In this document: in pieces, positions 55,510 through 64,000 of the stretch
Layout: the number at the start of each line of letters is the position of its first letter
How positions within the stretch are numbered: position 1 is the stretch's first letter
Source of the DNA: Streptomyces sp. CG 926
GTDB taxonomy: Bacteria > Actinomycetota > Actinomycetes > Streptomycetales > Streptomycetaceae
NCBI RefSeq assembly: GCF_003148825.1
Contig: NZ_QGGZ01000009.1
Coordinates: forward strand, 1 to 64,000
Direction: 5' to 3'
DNA length: 64,000 nucleotides
Made by a program: the position numbers and the translations under genes
Notes under the pieces: model-generated
Seen by the model: only the letters and a program-made list of their open reading frames with translations
What the model was told of the DNA's origin: nothing
Databases searched by the model: none

Positions 55510-57615
55510 TCAGGACGTGCCGGCCAGGCGGACCAGCAGCGGAGCCGCCCGTTCCCCGCGTACCGAGGTCAGCGACAGCACCGCGTGCCCCGGCGGCACG
55601 GCGTGCGCCAGGTCCGAGGCGGACCAGCGCTCGCGCTCCACCTGGCGCACGGTCACCGCGTCCGTGGTGACGGCCTTGCCGGTGACGAGCTTGCGGAAGG
55701 AGTGCATCAGGCGGGTGAGCGGCTGGTCGGCGAAGACGGTGCGGTGGGTGACGTCCCGCGTCTCCACCCACTCCGTGCCCCAGGCCTCGGCGAACCGCTT
55801 GCCGTCCCAGGTGGTGACTCCGGAGAAGGCCATCCGGCAGCCGACGGACCCGAGCAGCGGTGTGCGCAGTGCCTCCGGTACGTCGTCCAGCGTGCGCAGC
55901 GTGAGCAGCACGCCCGCGTGCGCCGAGCGCAGCCGCTGGACGCCCCGCACGGTTCCGGCGGTCAGGGTGTGGGAGGCGTCGTCGAAGGCGAGTAAGGCGA
56001 AGAGGGAGCGGTCGGTGCGGGCGGCCGCGGCGGCGTTGAACTGGGCGAGCAGCAGCCGGGCCAGCATCCGGGAGGCGTCGGCGTGCCCGCGCTCGGGCAG
56101 GTCCACGCGGACGCGGATCGGGTGCTCCAGGGCGCGCAGCGAGAACGGTCGGCCCTGGCCGGTGGTGTCGAAGAAGCCGGCGAAGGCGGGTCGGTCCAGC
56201 AGGGCCACCCGGTCGGCGAGGGCCGGGCCGGGGTCGGCGGGGGCGCCGTGCTGGCGGGCCCGGGCGTCGAGCTCGCGCAGCATGGCGTGCTGCCCGGCGA
56301 GGTCGCGGCGCAGGGCGTCGAAGGCGGTGGGGAGACCGTCGAGCAGCTCTCGCAGCTCGGGTACGGCCGGGAAGCGCTCGTACGCCGCGCGGAACGGGCC
56401 GAGGAGCTGGGCGAGGGCGGTGGCGGCCCGGCGTACGTCGATCCCGGGGACGTCTCCGACGAAGGCCTCGGCGAGCAGGGTGGCGGCCTCGTCGGGGTCG
56501 GTGGCGCCGCCGTAGAGGTCGAGGTCGTAGACGGAGGCGGGGTCGCCGACCCGGACCACGACGTCGAAGGCGGCGTCGGGGCCGAGCTGGGCGCCGGCGG
56601 CTCCGACGGCGACGACGGCGGCCTGGCCGGCGAGGGCCTGGAGCGAGAGCGACTCGACGACGGGCCGCACCAGCTGCCGGGTCTTGCCGGTGCCGGAGGG
56701 CCCGACGGCGAGCAGGGAGGTACCGAGCACGTCGGGGTCGAGGGCGAGGGCGGTGCCGCGGCGGGAGTAGGGGTTGCGGGTGCCGTCCTCCACGGTGCCG
56801 AGCAGCACCTGGCGGGCGAGCAGATCGTGCCGGGCGGCCCGCACGGGCAGGTCCCGGGCCCCGGACGGGTGCGCGCAGGCCCCGGCGCCCTTGTCGCGCA
56901 CGGCGTCGGCGAAGGCCCGCATGCGCGAGGGGTCGACGCGCACGGAGTCCCACGCACGGCGGATCCGGGTGTAGTCGACGTCGTTCATCCGCCCGCCCCC
57001 GGCCTCCGCCTCCAACCGCTCGGCCACCTCCCCGAGCCCGGCCCCCCGCAACTGCGGCCACCGAGCGGGATCGTCCGGACCGCCCGCCTCGGGGCGGGCG
57101 GCGTCGGCGGGGTGCGCGGGCTGCACGGCGCGCAGGGCGCGGCTGCCGAGGAGTCGGCGGCCCAGTTCGGGCCAGCGGCCGAGACGCCCGAAGCCGATCA
57201 GCAGGACGGTGACGACGATGGCGTACCAGATGTAGGAGGCCACGACGGAGGGAAGCGTTCCGGCCCAGGAGTCCGGCGTGAACATGTAGAGGGGCCACAG
57301 CCAGAACGCACCGAGGTAGCCGTTCCACAGCAGGGACCAGAGCAGCAGCCCCGCGAGCAGCGAGATCAGGGCCCCGCTGATGAGTTGGCGGGTGGGTGTC
57401 TCCTCGGGCTCCTCGGCCGCACGCGGCACATGCCCGTAGGTCCATACGCCCGGCCCGTCCGAGGAGCGCGGGTGACGCAGCCAGTCGCCCAGCGTCGGGC
57501 CGGCCGTCGGCGTGTGCGAGGGCTTCGGGGGGAGGCTCGGGGTCGGCGGGGCGGCCGGTCTCGGGACGTGCCCGGCCCGGGGTGGGCGCGTCTCGTGCGT
57601 GCCGTCGGTGTCCAT
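55510..57615 (-). CDS. Membrane-anchored P-loop ATPase
   Basis: 701 residues: a proline-rich N-terminal tail, two transmembrane segments (about 85-110 and 125-145), and a cytoplasmic P-loop domain with GPSGTGKT (305-312, K311) and a Walker B-like LLAFDDASH. The layout recalls VirD4/TraG-type coupling ATPases or HerA/FtsK-type motors, but no conjugation genes are nearby. ATG at 57615. The other long frames in this region are shadows. It is divergent from gabT. Confidence 0.8.
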   Translation of the reverse strand: MDTDGTHETRPPRAGHVPRPAAPPTPSLPPKPSHTPTAGPTLGDWLRHPRSSDGPGVWTYGHVPRAAEEPEETPTRQLISGALISLLAGLLLWSLLWNGYLGAFWLWPLYMFTPDSWAGTLPSVVASYIWYAIVVTVLLIGFGRLGRWPELGRRLLGSRALRAVQPAHPADAARPEAGGPDDPARWPQLRGAGLGEVAERLEAEAGGGRMNDVDYTRIRRAWDSVRVDPSRMRAFADAVRDKGAGACAHPSGARDLPVRAARHDLLARQVLLGTVEDGTRNPYSRRGTALALDPDVLGTSLLAVGPSGTGKTRQLVRPVVESLSLQALAGQAAVVAVGAAGAQLGPDAAFDVVVRVGDPASVYDLDLYGGATDPDEAATLLAEAFVGDVPGIDVRRAATALAQLLGPFRAAYERFPAVPELRELLDGLPTAFDALRRDLAGQHAMLRELDARARQHGAPADPGPALADRVALLDRPAFAGFFDTTGQGRPFSLRALEHPIRVRVDLPERGHADASRMLARLLLAQFNAAAAARTDRSLFALLAFDDASHTLTAGTVRGVQRLRSAHAGVLLTLRTLDDVPEALRTPLLGSVGCRMAFSGVTTWDGKRFAEAWGTEWVETRDVTHRTVFADQPLTRLMHSFRKLVTGKAVTTDAVTVRQVERERWSASDLAHAVPPGHAVLSLTSVRGERAAPLLVRLAGTS

Positions 57616-57867
57616 GAAACCCCTGCCCCCTGCCCGTGCCTGCGCTGCGTCGCTCAATGTAGTTGCCCGGCGCCGGCCGTGGGTCCGTACGCGCGCTCCT
57701 CTTCGCCGTGCCGTCCACAAGTCGCGTGCCCGCGTCCTTCCTATGGCCGTCACGGACAAGGACACGCGGTGATCACTACCGAACGGAGCATGCAGGACCA
57801 CCGCTCCCGGGCCTAGCCTGCGGACAAAGAGACAAGTGCGTCCGAAAACACCCCCCAGGAGCCCTCT

Positions 57868-59214
57868 ATGACCGCTGTTCCGCAGGAGCGCAAGATCGTC
57901 ACCGCGATCCCCGGCCCGAAGTCGCAGGAGCTGCAGGCCCGCCGCCTGCAGACCGTGGCCGGTGGCGTGGGCTCCGTGCTGCCCGTCTTCACGGCCCGCG
58001 CGGGCGGCGGCATCATCGAGGACGTCGACGGCAACCGTCTGATCGACTTCGGCTCCGGCATCGCCGTGACCTCGGTCGGCGCCTCCGCCGAGGCCGTCGT
58101 GCGCCGCTCCTCCGCGCAGCTCGCCGACTTCACCCACACCTGTTTCATGGTCACCCCGTACGAGGGCTACGTGGAGGTCTGCGAGGCCCTCGCCGAGCTG
58201 ACCCCGGGCACCCACGCGAAGAAGTCGGCCCTGTTCAACTCTGGCGCCGAGGCCGTCGAGAACGCCGTCAAGATCGCCCGTTCGTACACCAAGCGTCAGG
58301 CCGTCGTCGTCTTCGACCACGGCTACCACGGCCGTACGAACCTCACCATGGCGCTGACGGCGAAGAACATGCCGTACAAGCAGGGCTTCGGTCCGTTCGC
58401 CCCCGAGGTCTACCGCGTCCCGGTCGCCTACGGCTACCGCTGGCCCACCGGCGCCGAGAACTGCGGCCCCGAGGCCGCCGCCCAGGCGATCGACCAGATC
58501 ACCAAGCAGATCGGCGCCGAGAACGTCGCCGCGATCATCATCGAGCCGGTCCTCGGCGAGGGCGGCTTCATCGAGCCGGCCAAGGGCTTCCTGCCCGCGC
58601 TCGTGAAGTTCGCCAACGACAACGGCATCGTCTTCGTCGCCGACGAGATCCAGTCCGGTTTCTGCCGCACCGGCCAGTGGTTCGCGTGCGAGGACGAGGG
58701 CATCGTCCCGGACCTGATCACCACCGCCAAGGGCATCGCGGGCGGTCTGCCGCTCGCCGCCGTGACGGGCCGCGCCGAGATCATGGACGCCGCGCACGCG
58801 GGTGGCCTGGGTGGCACCTACGGCGGTAACCCGGTGGCCTGCGCCGGTGCGCTCGGCTCCATCGAGACCATGAAGGAGCTCGACCTCAACGCCGCGGCGA
58901 AGAAGATCGAGTCCGTCATGAAGGCCCGCCTGACGGCCATGCAGGAGAAGTACGACATCATCGGCGACATCCGCGGCCGCGGCGCCATGATCGCGATCGA
59001 GCTGGTCAAGGACCCGGTCTCCAAGACCCCGTTCCCGGAGGCGGCCGGCGCGCTCGCCAAGGCCTGCCACGCGGAGGGCCTGCTCGTCCTCACCTGTGGC
59101 ACCTACGGCAACGTGCTCCGCTTCCTCCCGCCGATCGTCATCGGCGAGGACCTGCTGAACGAGGGCCTGGACCTCATCGAGGCCGCGTTCGCGGCCATCG
59201 GCACGGCCATCTGA
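57868..59214 (+). CDS. gabT: 4-aminobutyrate aminotransferase
   Basis: PLP enzyme that transfers the amino group of 4-aminobutyrate to 2-oxoglutarate, giving succinate semialdehyde. 448 residues: class III aminotransferase with the PLP-binding lysine K288 (ITTAKGIAGGLPL) and the metal/PLP segment IVFVADEIQSGFCRTG upstream. ATG with an AGGAG site seven bases before. Together with the aldehyde dehydrogenase and the PucR regulator it forms a plausible GABA-degradation group. Confidence 0.93.
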   Translation: MTAVPQERKIVTAIPGPKSQELQARRLQTVAGGVGSVLPVFTARAGGGIIEDVDGNRLIDFGSGIAVTSVGASAEAVVRRSSAQLADFTHTCFMVTPYEGYVEVCEALAELTPGTHAKKSALFNSGAEAVENAVKIARSYTKRQAVVVFDHGYHGRTNLTMALTAKNMPYKQGFGPFAPEVYRVPVAYGYRWPTGAENCGPEAAAQAIDQITKQIGAENVAAIIIEPVLGEGGFIEPAKGFLPALVKFANDNGIVFVADEIQSGFCRTGQWFACEDEGIVPDLITTAKGIAGGLPLAAVTGRAEIMDAAHAGGLGGTYGGNPVACAGALGSIETMKELDLNAAAKKIESVMKARLTAMQEKYDIIGDIRGRGAMIAIELVKDPVSKTPFPEAAGALAKACHAEGLLVLTCGTYGNVLRFLPPIVIGEDLLNEGLDLIEAAFAAIGTAI

Positions 59215-59356
59215 TCGAACGGCTAGAACGTGCGCACGCAGCGACCGGCCCCTACCGCCGGTAACGGGCGGACGCTGTGAAGAAGCTGTGGGGGGCCGAT
59301 GGCGGGAGCGCGTTCCTGCTGTCGGTCCCCCTTTCGCTGCCGTACGGTTTCTGCAG

Positions 59357-60154
59357 ATGAGTGAGACACCCCGCTCCAGGGAAACCGGGGGCGACACCAG
59401 TACTGGGCTTCCCCAGCACCGTACTGGGCCTGCGTTCGCGCACACTCCTCACCGATCGGACGGCCGTTCGCCCCAAACCCCCCGGGGCGCCCGGCAACCC
59501 GATCCGGGCGGCCGTCCCGGAACCATCCCCCCTGTTCCGGGACGGCTGGCCACTCCTCTCCTGATCGCCGCGGTCTGCGGCCTCCTCTTCTCCCTGGTCA
59601 CCTGGCAGGTGCTGGTCTCCGGCCCGCTGCTGGCCCCGGATCACGCGCTGAGCCGCGCGCTGGTGCGCACCGTCCCGGACTCGGTCACCGAGCGCCTCTC
59701 CGACCTCGGCAACATCCCGGTCGCCGTGCCCGTGCTCGCCTTGGCCATGGCCTACGCCGCCCGGCGCGGGCGGGCCCTGGCCGCCGGGGCCGCGGGCCTG
59801 GCGATGGCCCTGGTGCCGGCCCTGGTCATCCCGTTCAAGGAGTGGACCGCACGACCCGGCCCGCTGGAGCCCTGGGCCACCGGTTACTTCCCCTCGGGCC
59901 ACACGGCCACCGCGGCCGTCGCCTACCTCGGCGCGGCCCTGCTCGTGCGCCCGTACACCCGCCGGGCATGGCCGACGGCCGTCGCCCTGGTCCTCACGGG
60001 GGCGACGGCCGTCGGCCTGATCCTGCGGGGGTGGCACTGGCCGCTGGACGTACTGGCCAGCCTGCTGATGTGCACTCCCCTGCTGCTCGGCGTGGCGTGG
60101 GCCGCCCGCGCCCGCCGGGGCGAGAAGGGCCGACCGGCTCAGCCGCCGAAGTAG
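59357..60154 (+). CDS. PAP2 family phosphatase, membrane
   Basis: 265 residues with five or six transmembrane segments. The three PAP2 motifs are present: KEWTARP (K-x6-RP type), PSGH and RGWHWPLD. Such enzymes remove phosphate from lipid phosphates such as phosphatidic acid or undecaprenyl diphosphate. ATG at 59357. Its last 16 bases overlap the 3' end of the convergent chitinase gene. Confidence 0.9.
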   Translation: MSETPRSRETGGDTSTGLPQHRTGPAFAHTPHRSDGRSPQTPRGARQPDPGGRPGTIPPVPGRLATPLLIAAVCGLLFSLVTWQVLVSGPLLAPDHALSRALVRTVPDSVTERLSDLGNIPVAVPVLALAMAYAARRGRALAAGAAGLAMALVPALVIPFKEWTARPGPLEPWATGYFPSGHTATAAVAYLGAALLVRPYTRRAWPTAVALVLTGATAVGLILRGWHWPLDVLASLLMCTPLLLGVAWAARARRGEKGRPAQPPK

Positions 60155-61944
60155 GCGTCGAAGTTCCGGCTGAACTCCCAGCCGCCGAAGCGGTCCCAGT
60201 TGATCGACCAGGTCATCAGGCCGCGCAGGGCCGGCCAGGTGCCGTGGGTCGAGTAGCTCCCGCAGTCGGTCTTCTTCGTCAGGCAGTTCAGCGCCTTGGT
60301 CACCTCGACCGGTGAGGTGTGACCGTTGCCCGCGTTCGTCGTGGCCGGCAGGCCGATGGCGACCTGGTCCGGGCGCAGGGCGGGGAAAACGCGCGCGGTG
60401 TTCCCGGCGACCGGGAAGCCGGTGAGCAGCATGTCGGTCATGGCGATGTGGAAGTCCGCGCCGCCCATGGAGTGGTACTGGTTGTCGAGGCCCATGATCG
60501 AGCCCGAGTTGTAGTCCTGGACGTGGAGGAGCGTGAGGTCGTCGCGCAGGGCGTGGATGACCGGGAGGTACGCGCCGGCGCGCGGGTCCTGGCCGCCCCA
60601 GGGGCCGGAGCCGTAGTACTGGTAGCCCAGCTGGACGAAGAAGGTCTCCGGGGCCATGGTCAGGACGAAGTCCGGGCCGTACTTGGCCTTGAGGGTCTTC
60701 ACGGCCGAGATGAGGTTCACGACCACCGGGGTGGTGGGCGCCCGGAAGTCGGTGTCCCCGGTGGCCAGGGACAGGGAGTGGCCCTCGAAGTCGATGTCCA
60801 GGCCGTCGAGGCCGTACTCGTCGATGATCTTGCTGACGGAGGAGACGAAGGTGTCCCGGGCGGCCGTGCTCGCGAGCTGGACCTGGCCGTTCTGGCCCCC
60901 GATAGAGATCAGCACCTTCTTGCCGGCCGCCTGCTTGGCCTTGACGGCCGCCTTGAACGCGGCCTCGGATTCGACGTTCGGGCACTCCGCGACCGGGCAG
61001 AGCCGGAAGCGGATGTCGCCCGAGGTCACCGAAGTGGGTTCGCCGAAGGCGAGGTTGATGACGTCCCAGGAGGCGGGTACGTCGGCCATCCGGACGTAGC
61101 CGGAGCCGTTGGCGAAGCTCGTGTGCAGGTAGCCGACGAGCGCGTGCGCGGGCAGACCACCGCCGCCGCCCCCACCACCGCCGGGCGTGGTCGCCGAGGC
61201 GGGCGCGCTCTGCGGACCGGCGCCCGCCGCGTTCACCGCGCTCACCCGGAAGGTGTAGGTGGTGGCTGCGGTGAGGCCGGTCACGGTGGCCGAGGCCGAA
61301 GTGACGGACAGCGGCGCCGCGCCGTCCCGGTGGACGGTGTACGAGGTGGCGTCGGGCACCGCCGACCAGGTCAGCGCGACCGAGGTCGACGAGGTGGCGG
61401 AGACGCTCAGGCCGGTGGGGGCGGCCGGGAGCTGGGGTCCGCCGGGGCCGCCGGGGTCCGGGCCGACCAGGGTGAGGTCGTCGGTGAGGTGGGCGCTCTG
61501 GCCGTACCAGCCGTGGGTCCAGACCGTCACCGAGGTGGTGGACGGGCCGGTGCGGAAGGTGGTCGTCAGCTGCTTCCACGCTCCGGGCGTCTGCGTCCAG
61601 GTCGACACGTCGGTGGTGCCGGTGCCGCTCGCGCCGAGGTAGACGTACGCGCCCTGCACCCACGCGCCGAGCGTGTACGTGGAGTCGGGCGCGACGGTGA
61701 CGGTCTGGGAGCAGCGGGCGTTGTCCTGGCCGGCGGGAGTGGCCCGTAGGGCGGAACCTCCGCCGTGGACGGGCGCGCCGACGACGGCTCCGCTGCCGCC
61801 CGAGCAGCTCCAGCCGTCGAGGCCGGCCTCGAAGCCGCCGTTGCGTACGAGGTCGGCGTCGGCCGCCGCGGCCGGCGGGCCCGCGGCGAGGAAGCCGGCC
61901 ACCGCGAGGGCGGCGGCCGTGAGGAGGGGTAGGGCTCTGCGCAC
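60139..61944 (-). CDS. Secreted GH18 chitinase with CBM and FnIII domains
   Basis: 601 residues: signal peptide (1-28, ending near AAA-ADA), an N-terminal carbohydrate-binding module (about 30-165, with DLVRNGGFEAGLDGWSC), a fibronectin type III domain (about 175-255), a glycine-rich linker, and a GH18 catalytic domain with DGLDIDFE (380-387, acid E387). GTG start with a GGAGG site. The promoter has a DasR-type operator and a paired direct repeat, as in known Streptomyces chitinase genes, so induction by chitin or N-acetylglucosamine is likely. Confidence 0.95.
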   Translation of the reverse strand: MRRALPLLTAAALAVAGFLAAGPPAAAADADLVRNGGFEAGLDGWSCSGGSGAVVGAPVHGGGSALRATPAGQDNARCSQTVTVAPDSTYTLGAWVQGAYVYLGASGTGTTDVSTWTQTPGAWKQLTTTFRTGPSTTSVTVWTHGWYGQSAHLTDDLTLVGPDPGGPGGPQLPAAPTGLSVSATSSTSVALTWSAVPDATSYTVHRDGAAPLSVTSASATVTGLTAATTYTFRVSAVNAAGAGPQSAPASATTPGGGGGGGGGLPAHALVGYLHTSFANGSGYVRMADVPASWDVINLAFGEPTSVTSGDIRFRLCPVAECPNVESEAAFKAAVKAKQAAGKKVLISIGGQNGQVQLASTAARDTFVSSVSKIIDEYGLDGLDIDFEGHSLSLATGDTDFRAPTTPVVVNLISAVKTLKAKYGPDFVLTMAPETFFVQLGYQYYGSGPWGGQDPRAGAYLPVIHALRDDLTLLHVQDYNSGSIMGLDNQYHSMGGADFHIAMTDMLLTGFPVAGNTARVFPALRPDQVAIGLPATTNAGNGHTSPVEVTKALNCLTKKTDCGSYSTHGTWPALRGLMTWSINWDRFGGWEFSRNFDAYFGG

Positions 61945-61989
61945 AACTGCCTCCGGGGCATGGGGGGATGGAGGGGGTCAGCGGCGCCC

Positions 61990-62018
61990 AAGATGGTCCA
62001 GACCAATACCCTTGTCAA
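61990..62018 (-). promoter_or_regulatory. Chitinase promoter with DasR-type operator and direct repeat
   Basis: On the minus strand TTGACA (62018-62013) lies 17 bases from CATCTT (61995-61990). TGGTCTGGACCA (62005-61994) overlaps the spacer and -10 and matches the DasR operator consensus TGGTCTAGACCA at 11 of 12 positions. The segments GGTCTTGAC and GGTCTGGAC form a direct repeat, as described in Streptomyces chitinase promoters. Confidence 0.75.
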
Positions 62019-62503
62019 GACCTCCGGCCCACCTTCGCCGGCACGCACGCGGCCGCCTCGTGCATCGCGAGCTCCAGCACCGCCGGGTCGGTGAGCGTCC
62101 CCTCGCCGTCCGGGAGCACCAGCCAGCGGACCCCGCCGGCCGCCCGGCCGGGATACGGGACGACGACCCAACTCCCGCTCCCGGCACCCCGTACACCCGT
62201 GCCGAGCCACCGCGACGCCGTCCCCGCGGGCACGAAGAAGCCGAGCCTCGGCATCGATGCGTGGCTCCGCGGCGTGGCCCCGAAGTCGGCGAGCACCGGC
62301 CCGGGCCGGTCGAGGATCAGGCGGAGCACGTCGAGGGTGGGCCGCCCCAACTCCCCGGGCAGGATCAGCACGTCCCAGCGGCGGCCGGCGGGCAGCAGGG
62401 CGACCCCGAGGGGGTTGCGCTCCCACTCCCACCGGCAGGCGTCCGGATCCGGCGCCGCCGATACCAGCCATTCCACCGCCGTCTTGGCCCCCGGGATCGT
62501 CAT
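62015..62503 (-). CDS. Unknown conserved protein
   Basis: 162 residues, compact alpha/beta by eye, with motifs TIPGAKTAVEWLVS, FFVPAGTASRWLGTGVRG and VPYPGRAAGGVRW. No catalytic residues assigned. A resemblance to small bifunctional primase/polymerase-like N-terminal domains is possible but weak. ATG at 62503 with a GGAGG site. Its stop codon lies over the -35 region of the downstream chitinase promoter. Confidence 0.65.
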   Translation of the reverse strand: MTIPGAKTAVEWLVSAAPDPDACRWEWERNPLGVALLPAGRRWDVLILPGELGRPTLDVLRLILDRPGPVLADFGATPRSHASMPRLGFFVPAGTASRWLGTGVRGAGSGSWVVVPYPGRAAGGVRWLVLPDGEGTLTDPAVLELAMHEAAACVPAKVGRRS

Positions 62504-62687
62504 CGCCCGGCCTCCGTTCCCTGTAGGTGAGGGGTTCTCACCTGGAGAGAGCGGGGCCGGGCTCGGGTATGACGCGGGTTTCGTTACTCCATGGTAGTGA
62601 ATCAGGTCACACGGTCACGGGCGGTCCGCGCCGGGGCGTGCGGCCGGGGGCGTGCGCTGCGCCGGGGTCGCGGCCGGCCGGGCGCGG

Positions 62688-64000
62688 CTAGCTGTCGAAG
62701 CCGAGGCCGAGCTTGTCCATCGCCTTCAGCCACAGGTTCCGGTGTCCGCCCCGGGCGTCCGCGCGGGCCAGCGACCACTTGGTGAGCGCGATCCCGGTCC
62801 AGGCGAAGGGCTCGGGCGGGAACGGCATCGGCTTGGACTTCACCATCTCCAGCTTCGTGCGCTCGGTGGAGAGCCCGTCCAGCAGGTCGAGCATCACCTC
62901 CGCCCCGAACCGGGTGGCGCCCACGCCGAGCCCGGTGTAGCCGGCCGCGTAGGCCACCTTCCCGGAGTGCGCGGTGCCGAAGAAGGCGGAGAAGCGCGAG
63001 CAGGTGTCGATGGCGCCGCCCCAGGCGTGACTGAACTTCAGGCCCTCCAACTGCGGGAAGGCGGTGAAGAAGTGCTCCGCGAGCTTGAGGTAGGTCTCGG
63101 GGCGGTGGTCGTACTCGGAGTCGAGCTTCCCCCGGTAGGGATAGATCGCGTCGTAGCCGCCCCACAGGATCCGGTTGTCGCGGGTGATCCGGAAGTAGTG
63201 GAACTGGTTGGCGCTGTCGCCGAGCCCCTGCCGCCGCTTCCAGCCGATCGCGGCCAGTTGGGTCTCGTCGAGCGGCTCGCTCATCAGCGCGTAGTCGTAG
63301 ACCGGCACGGTGAACGGGCGGACCCGGCGGACCAGCGAGGGGAAGATGTTCGTGCCGAGGGCGACCCGGCGCGCGAGGATCGTGCCGTAGGGGGTCGTCA
63401 CGGTCATCCCGGAGCCGGCAGCGGCCAGCTTCAGGCCGCGGGTGTTCTCGTAGATCCGCACCCCGAGCTCCAGGCAGGCCCGCTTGAGGCCCCAGGCCAG
63501 CTTCGCCGGGTTGAGCATGGCGACGCCCTCGCGGTCCCAGAGGCCGGCGAGGAAGGTCGGCGAGTCGACCTCGGCGCGCACCGCCTCGCCGTCCAGCCAC
63601 TCCGAGCCGTCCGCGAGGCCCAGGCGCAGTGCCTCCTCGTGCAGTTCGCGCAGCTCCTCGACCTGGTGCGGTTCGGTGGCGACGTCGATCTCGCCGGTCC
63701 GTTCGAAGTCGCAGTCGATGCCGTAGCGGGCGACGGCCTCCTCGATGGCGTCGAGGTTGCGGGCGCCCATCTCCTCCAGCTTCGCCAGCTCGCCGGGCCA
63801 GCGGGCCATTCCGTTGCTGAGGCCGTGGGTGAGGGAGGCGGCGCAGAATCCGCCGTTGCGGCCGGAGGCGGCCCAGCCCGCCTCCTTGCTCTCGATCAGT
63901 ACGACGTCCCGCCCGGGGTCGCGCTCCTTGGCGATCAGCGCGGTCCACAGTCCGCTGTAGCCGCCGCCGACGACCAGCAGGTCGCAGCGCTCGTCGGAGG
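62688..64000 (-). CDS. FAD-dependent oxidoreductase (DAO family), truncated by the window edge
   Basis: The reading frame runs off the right edge, so the N-terminus is incomplete. Visible: an FAD/NAD-binding glycine-rich region (LVVGGGYSGLW near the edge), the family segment GRNGGFCAASLTHGLSNG, a substrate-binding middle and a C-terminal GYTGLGVGATRFGAEVMLDLL. Amino-acid or glycine/sarcosine-type oxidases fit. A start at 63809 would remove the FAD motif, so it is not the true start. No neighbours are seen on its 5' side. Confidence 0.85.
   Translation of the reverse strand, partial: SDERCDLLVVGGGYSGLWTALIAKERDPGRDVVLIESKEAGWAASGRNGGFCAASLTHGLSNGMARWPGELAKLEEMGARNLDAIEEAVARYGIDCDFERTGEIDVATEPHQVEELRELHEEALRLGLADGSEWLDGEAVRAEVDSPTFLAGLWDREGVAMLNPAKLAWGLKRACLELGVRIYENTRGLKLAAAGSGMTVTTPYGTILARRVALGTNIFPSLVRRVRPFTVPVYDYALMSEPLDETQLAAIGWKRRQGLGDSANQFHYFRITRDNRILWGGYDAIYPYRGKLDSEYDHRPETYLKLAEHFFTAFPQLEGLKFSHAWGGAIDTCSRFSAFFGTAHSGKVAYAAGYTGLGVGATRFGAEVMLDLLDGLSTERTKLEMVKSKPMPFPPEPFAWTGIALTKWSLARADARGGHRNLWLKAMDKLGLGFDS

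Noticed and set aside
63809..64000. Start codon at 63809 for the FAD oxidoreductase
   Set aside because: The frame continues upstream with the conserved FAD-binding and GRNGGFCAA segments, so the gene is cut by the window edge.

Overview
The window is high-GC DNA with actinobacterial features: frequent GTG starts (and one TTG start), -10 boxes of the TAGGCT/TAGAGT type, and an ESX (type VII) secretion locus. The proteins and gene order (rnj-dapA-thyX, dapB-M16 peptidase-pnp-rpsO, ESX genes, ribF, truB-rbfA-DUF503-infB-ylxR-nusA-rimP, proS, ispG-rseP-dxr, gabT) are those of a Streptomyces chromosome core arm. Species cannot be fixed from the sequence alone. Most of the window is conserved core; accessory-looking pieces are small.

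Layout. 1-420: promoter and leader of a ribosomal RNA operon on the minus strand, whose 16S gene lies beyond the left edge. 421-4133: rnj (RNase J), dapA and thyX. 4367-5221: two small plus-strand membrane protein genes. 5257-10696 (minus): rpsO, pnp, an M16 peptidase, dapB and a small membrane protein, with structured RNA between rpsO and pnp and a strong UUCG hairpin inside the M16 gene. 10882-25594: an ESX locus in several transcription units: eccD (minus), eccC plus a DUF397 gene (plus), eccB-mycP and two WXG100 substrates (minus, the WXG100 pair with its own promoter), and eccE, an unknown gene and an EspI-like ParA-type ATPase (plus).

25658-37816 (minus): ribF, a 1251-residue protein with a degenerate trypsin-like domain joined to a P-loop NTPase, then truB, rbfA, a DUF503 gene, infB, ylxR, nusA and rimP, i.e. 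the classical nusA-infB translation operon, with RNA hairpins and tandem repeats in its spacers. 37995-40922 (plus): a Tat lipoprotein, a ferritin-like protein, a degenerate aminoglycoside-phosphotransferase-like protein and a band-7/slipin protein. A 330-bp non-coding gap follows and contains a 164-bp element with perfect 19-bp inverted ends. 41253-48513 (minus): proS, two GNAT acetyltransferases, and ispG-rseP-dxr, which join two non-mevalonate isoprenoid steps to a site-2 protease.

48535-64000: a gene of unknown function, a large acyl-CoA dehydrogenase, an aldehyde dehydrogenase, a PucR-type regulator, a membrane-anchored P-loop ATPase, gabT (the PucR, aldehyde dehydrogenase and gabT genes suggest 4-aminobutyrate use), a PAP2 phosphatase, a secreted GH18 chitinase whose promoter carries a DasR-type operator, an unknown gene, and a FAD-dependent oxidoreductase cut by the right edge. 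No CRISPR array, insertion sequence, prophage or tRNA gene was seen. The observations most worth following are the trypsin-like/NTPase fusion, the 164-bp inverted-repeat element, the hairpin inside the M16 gene and the EspI-like ATPase of the ESX locus.
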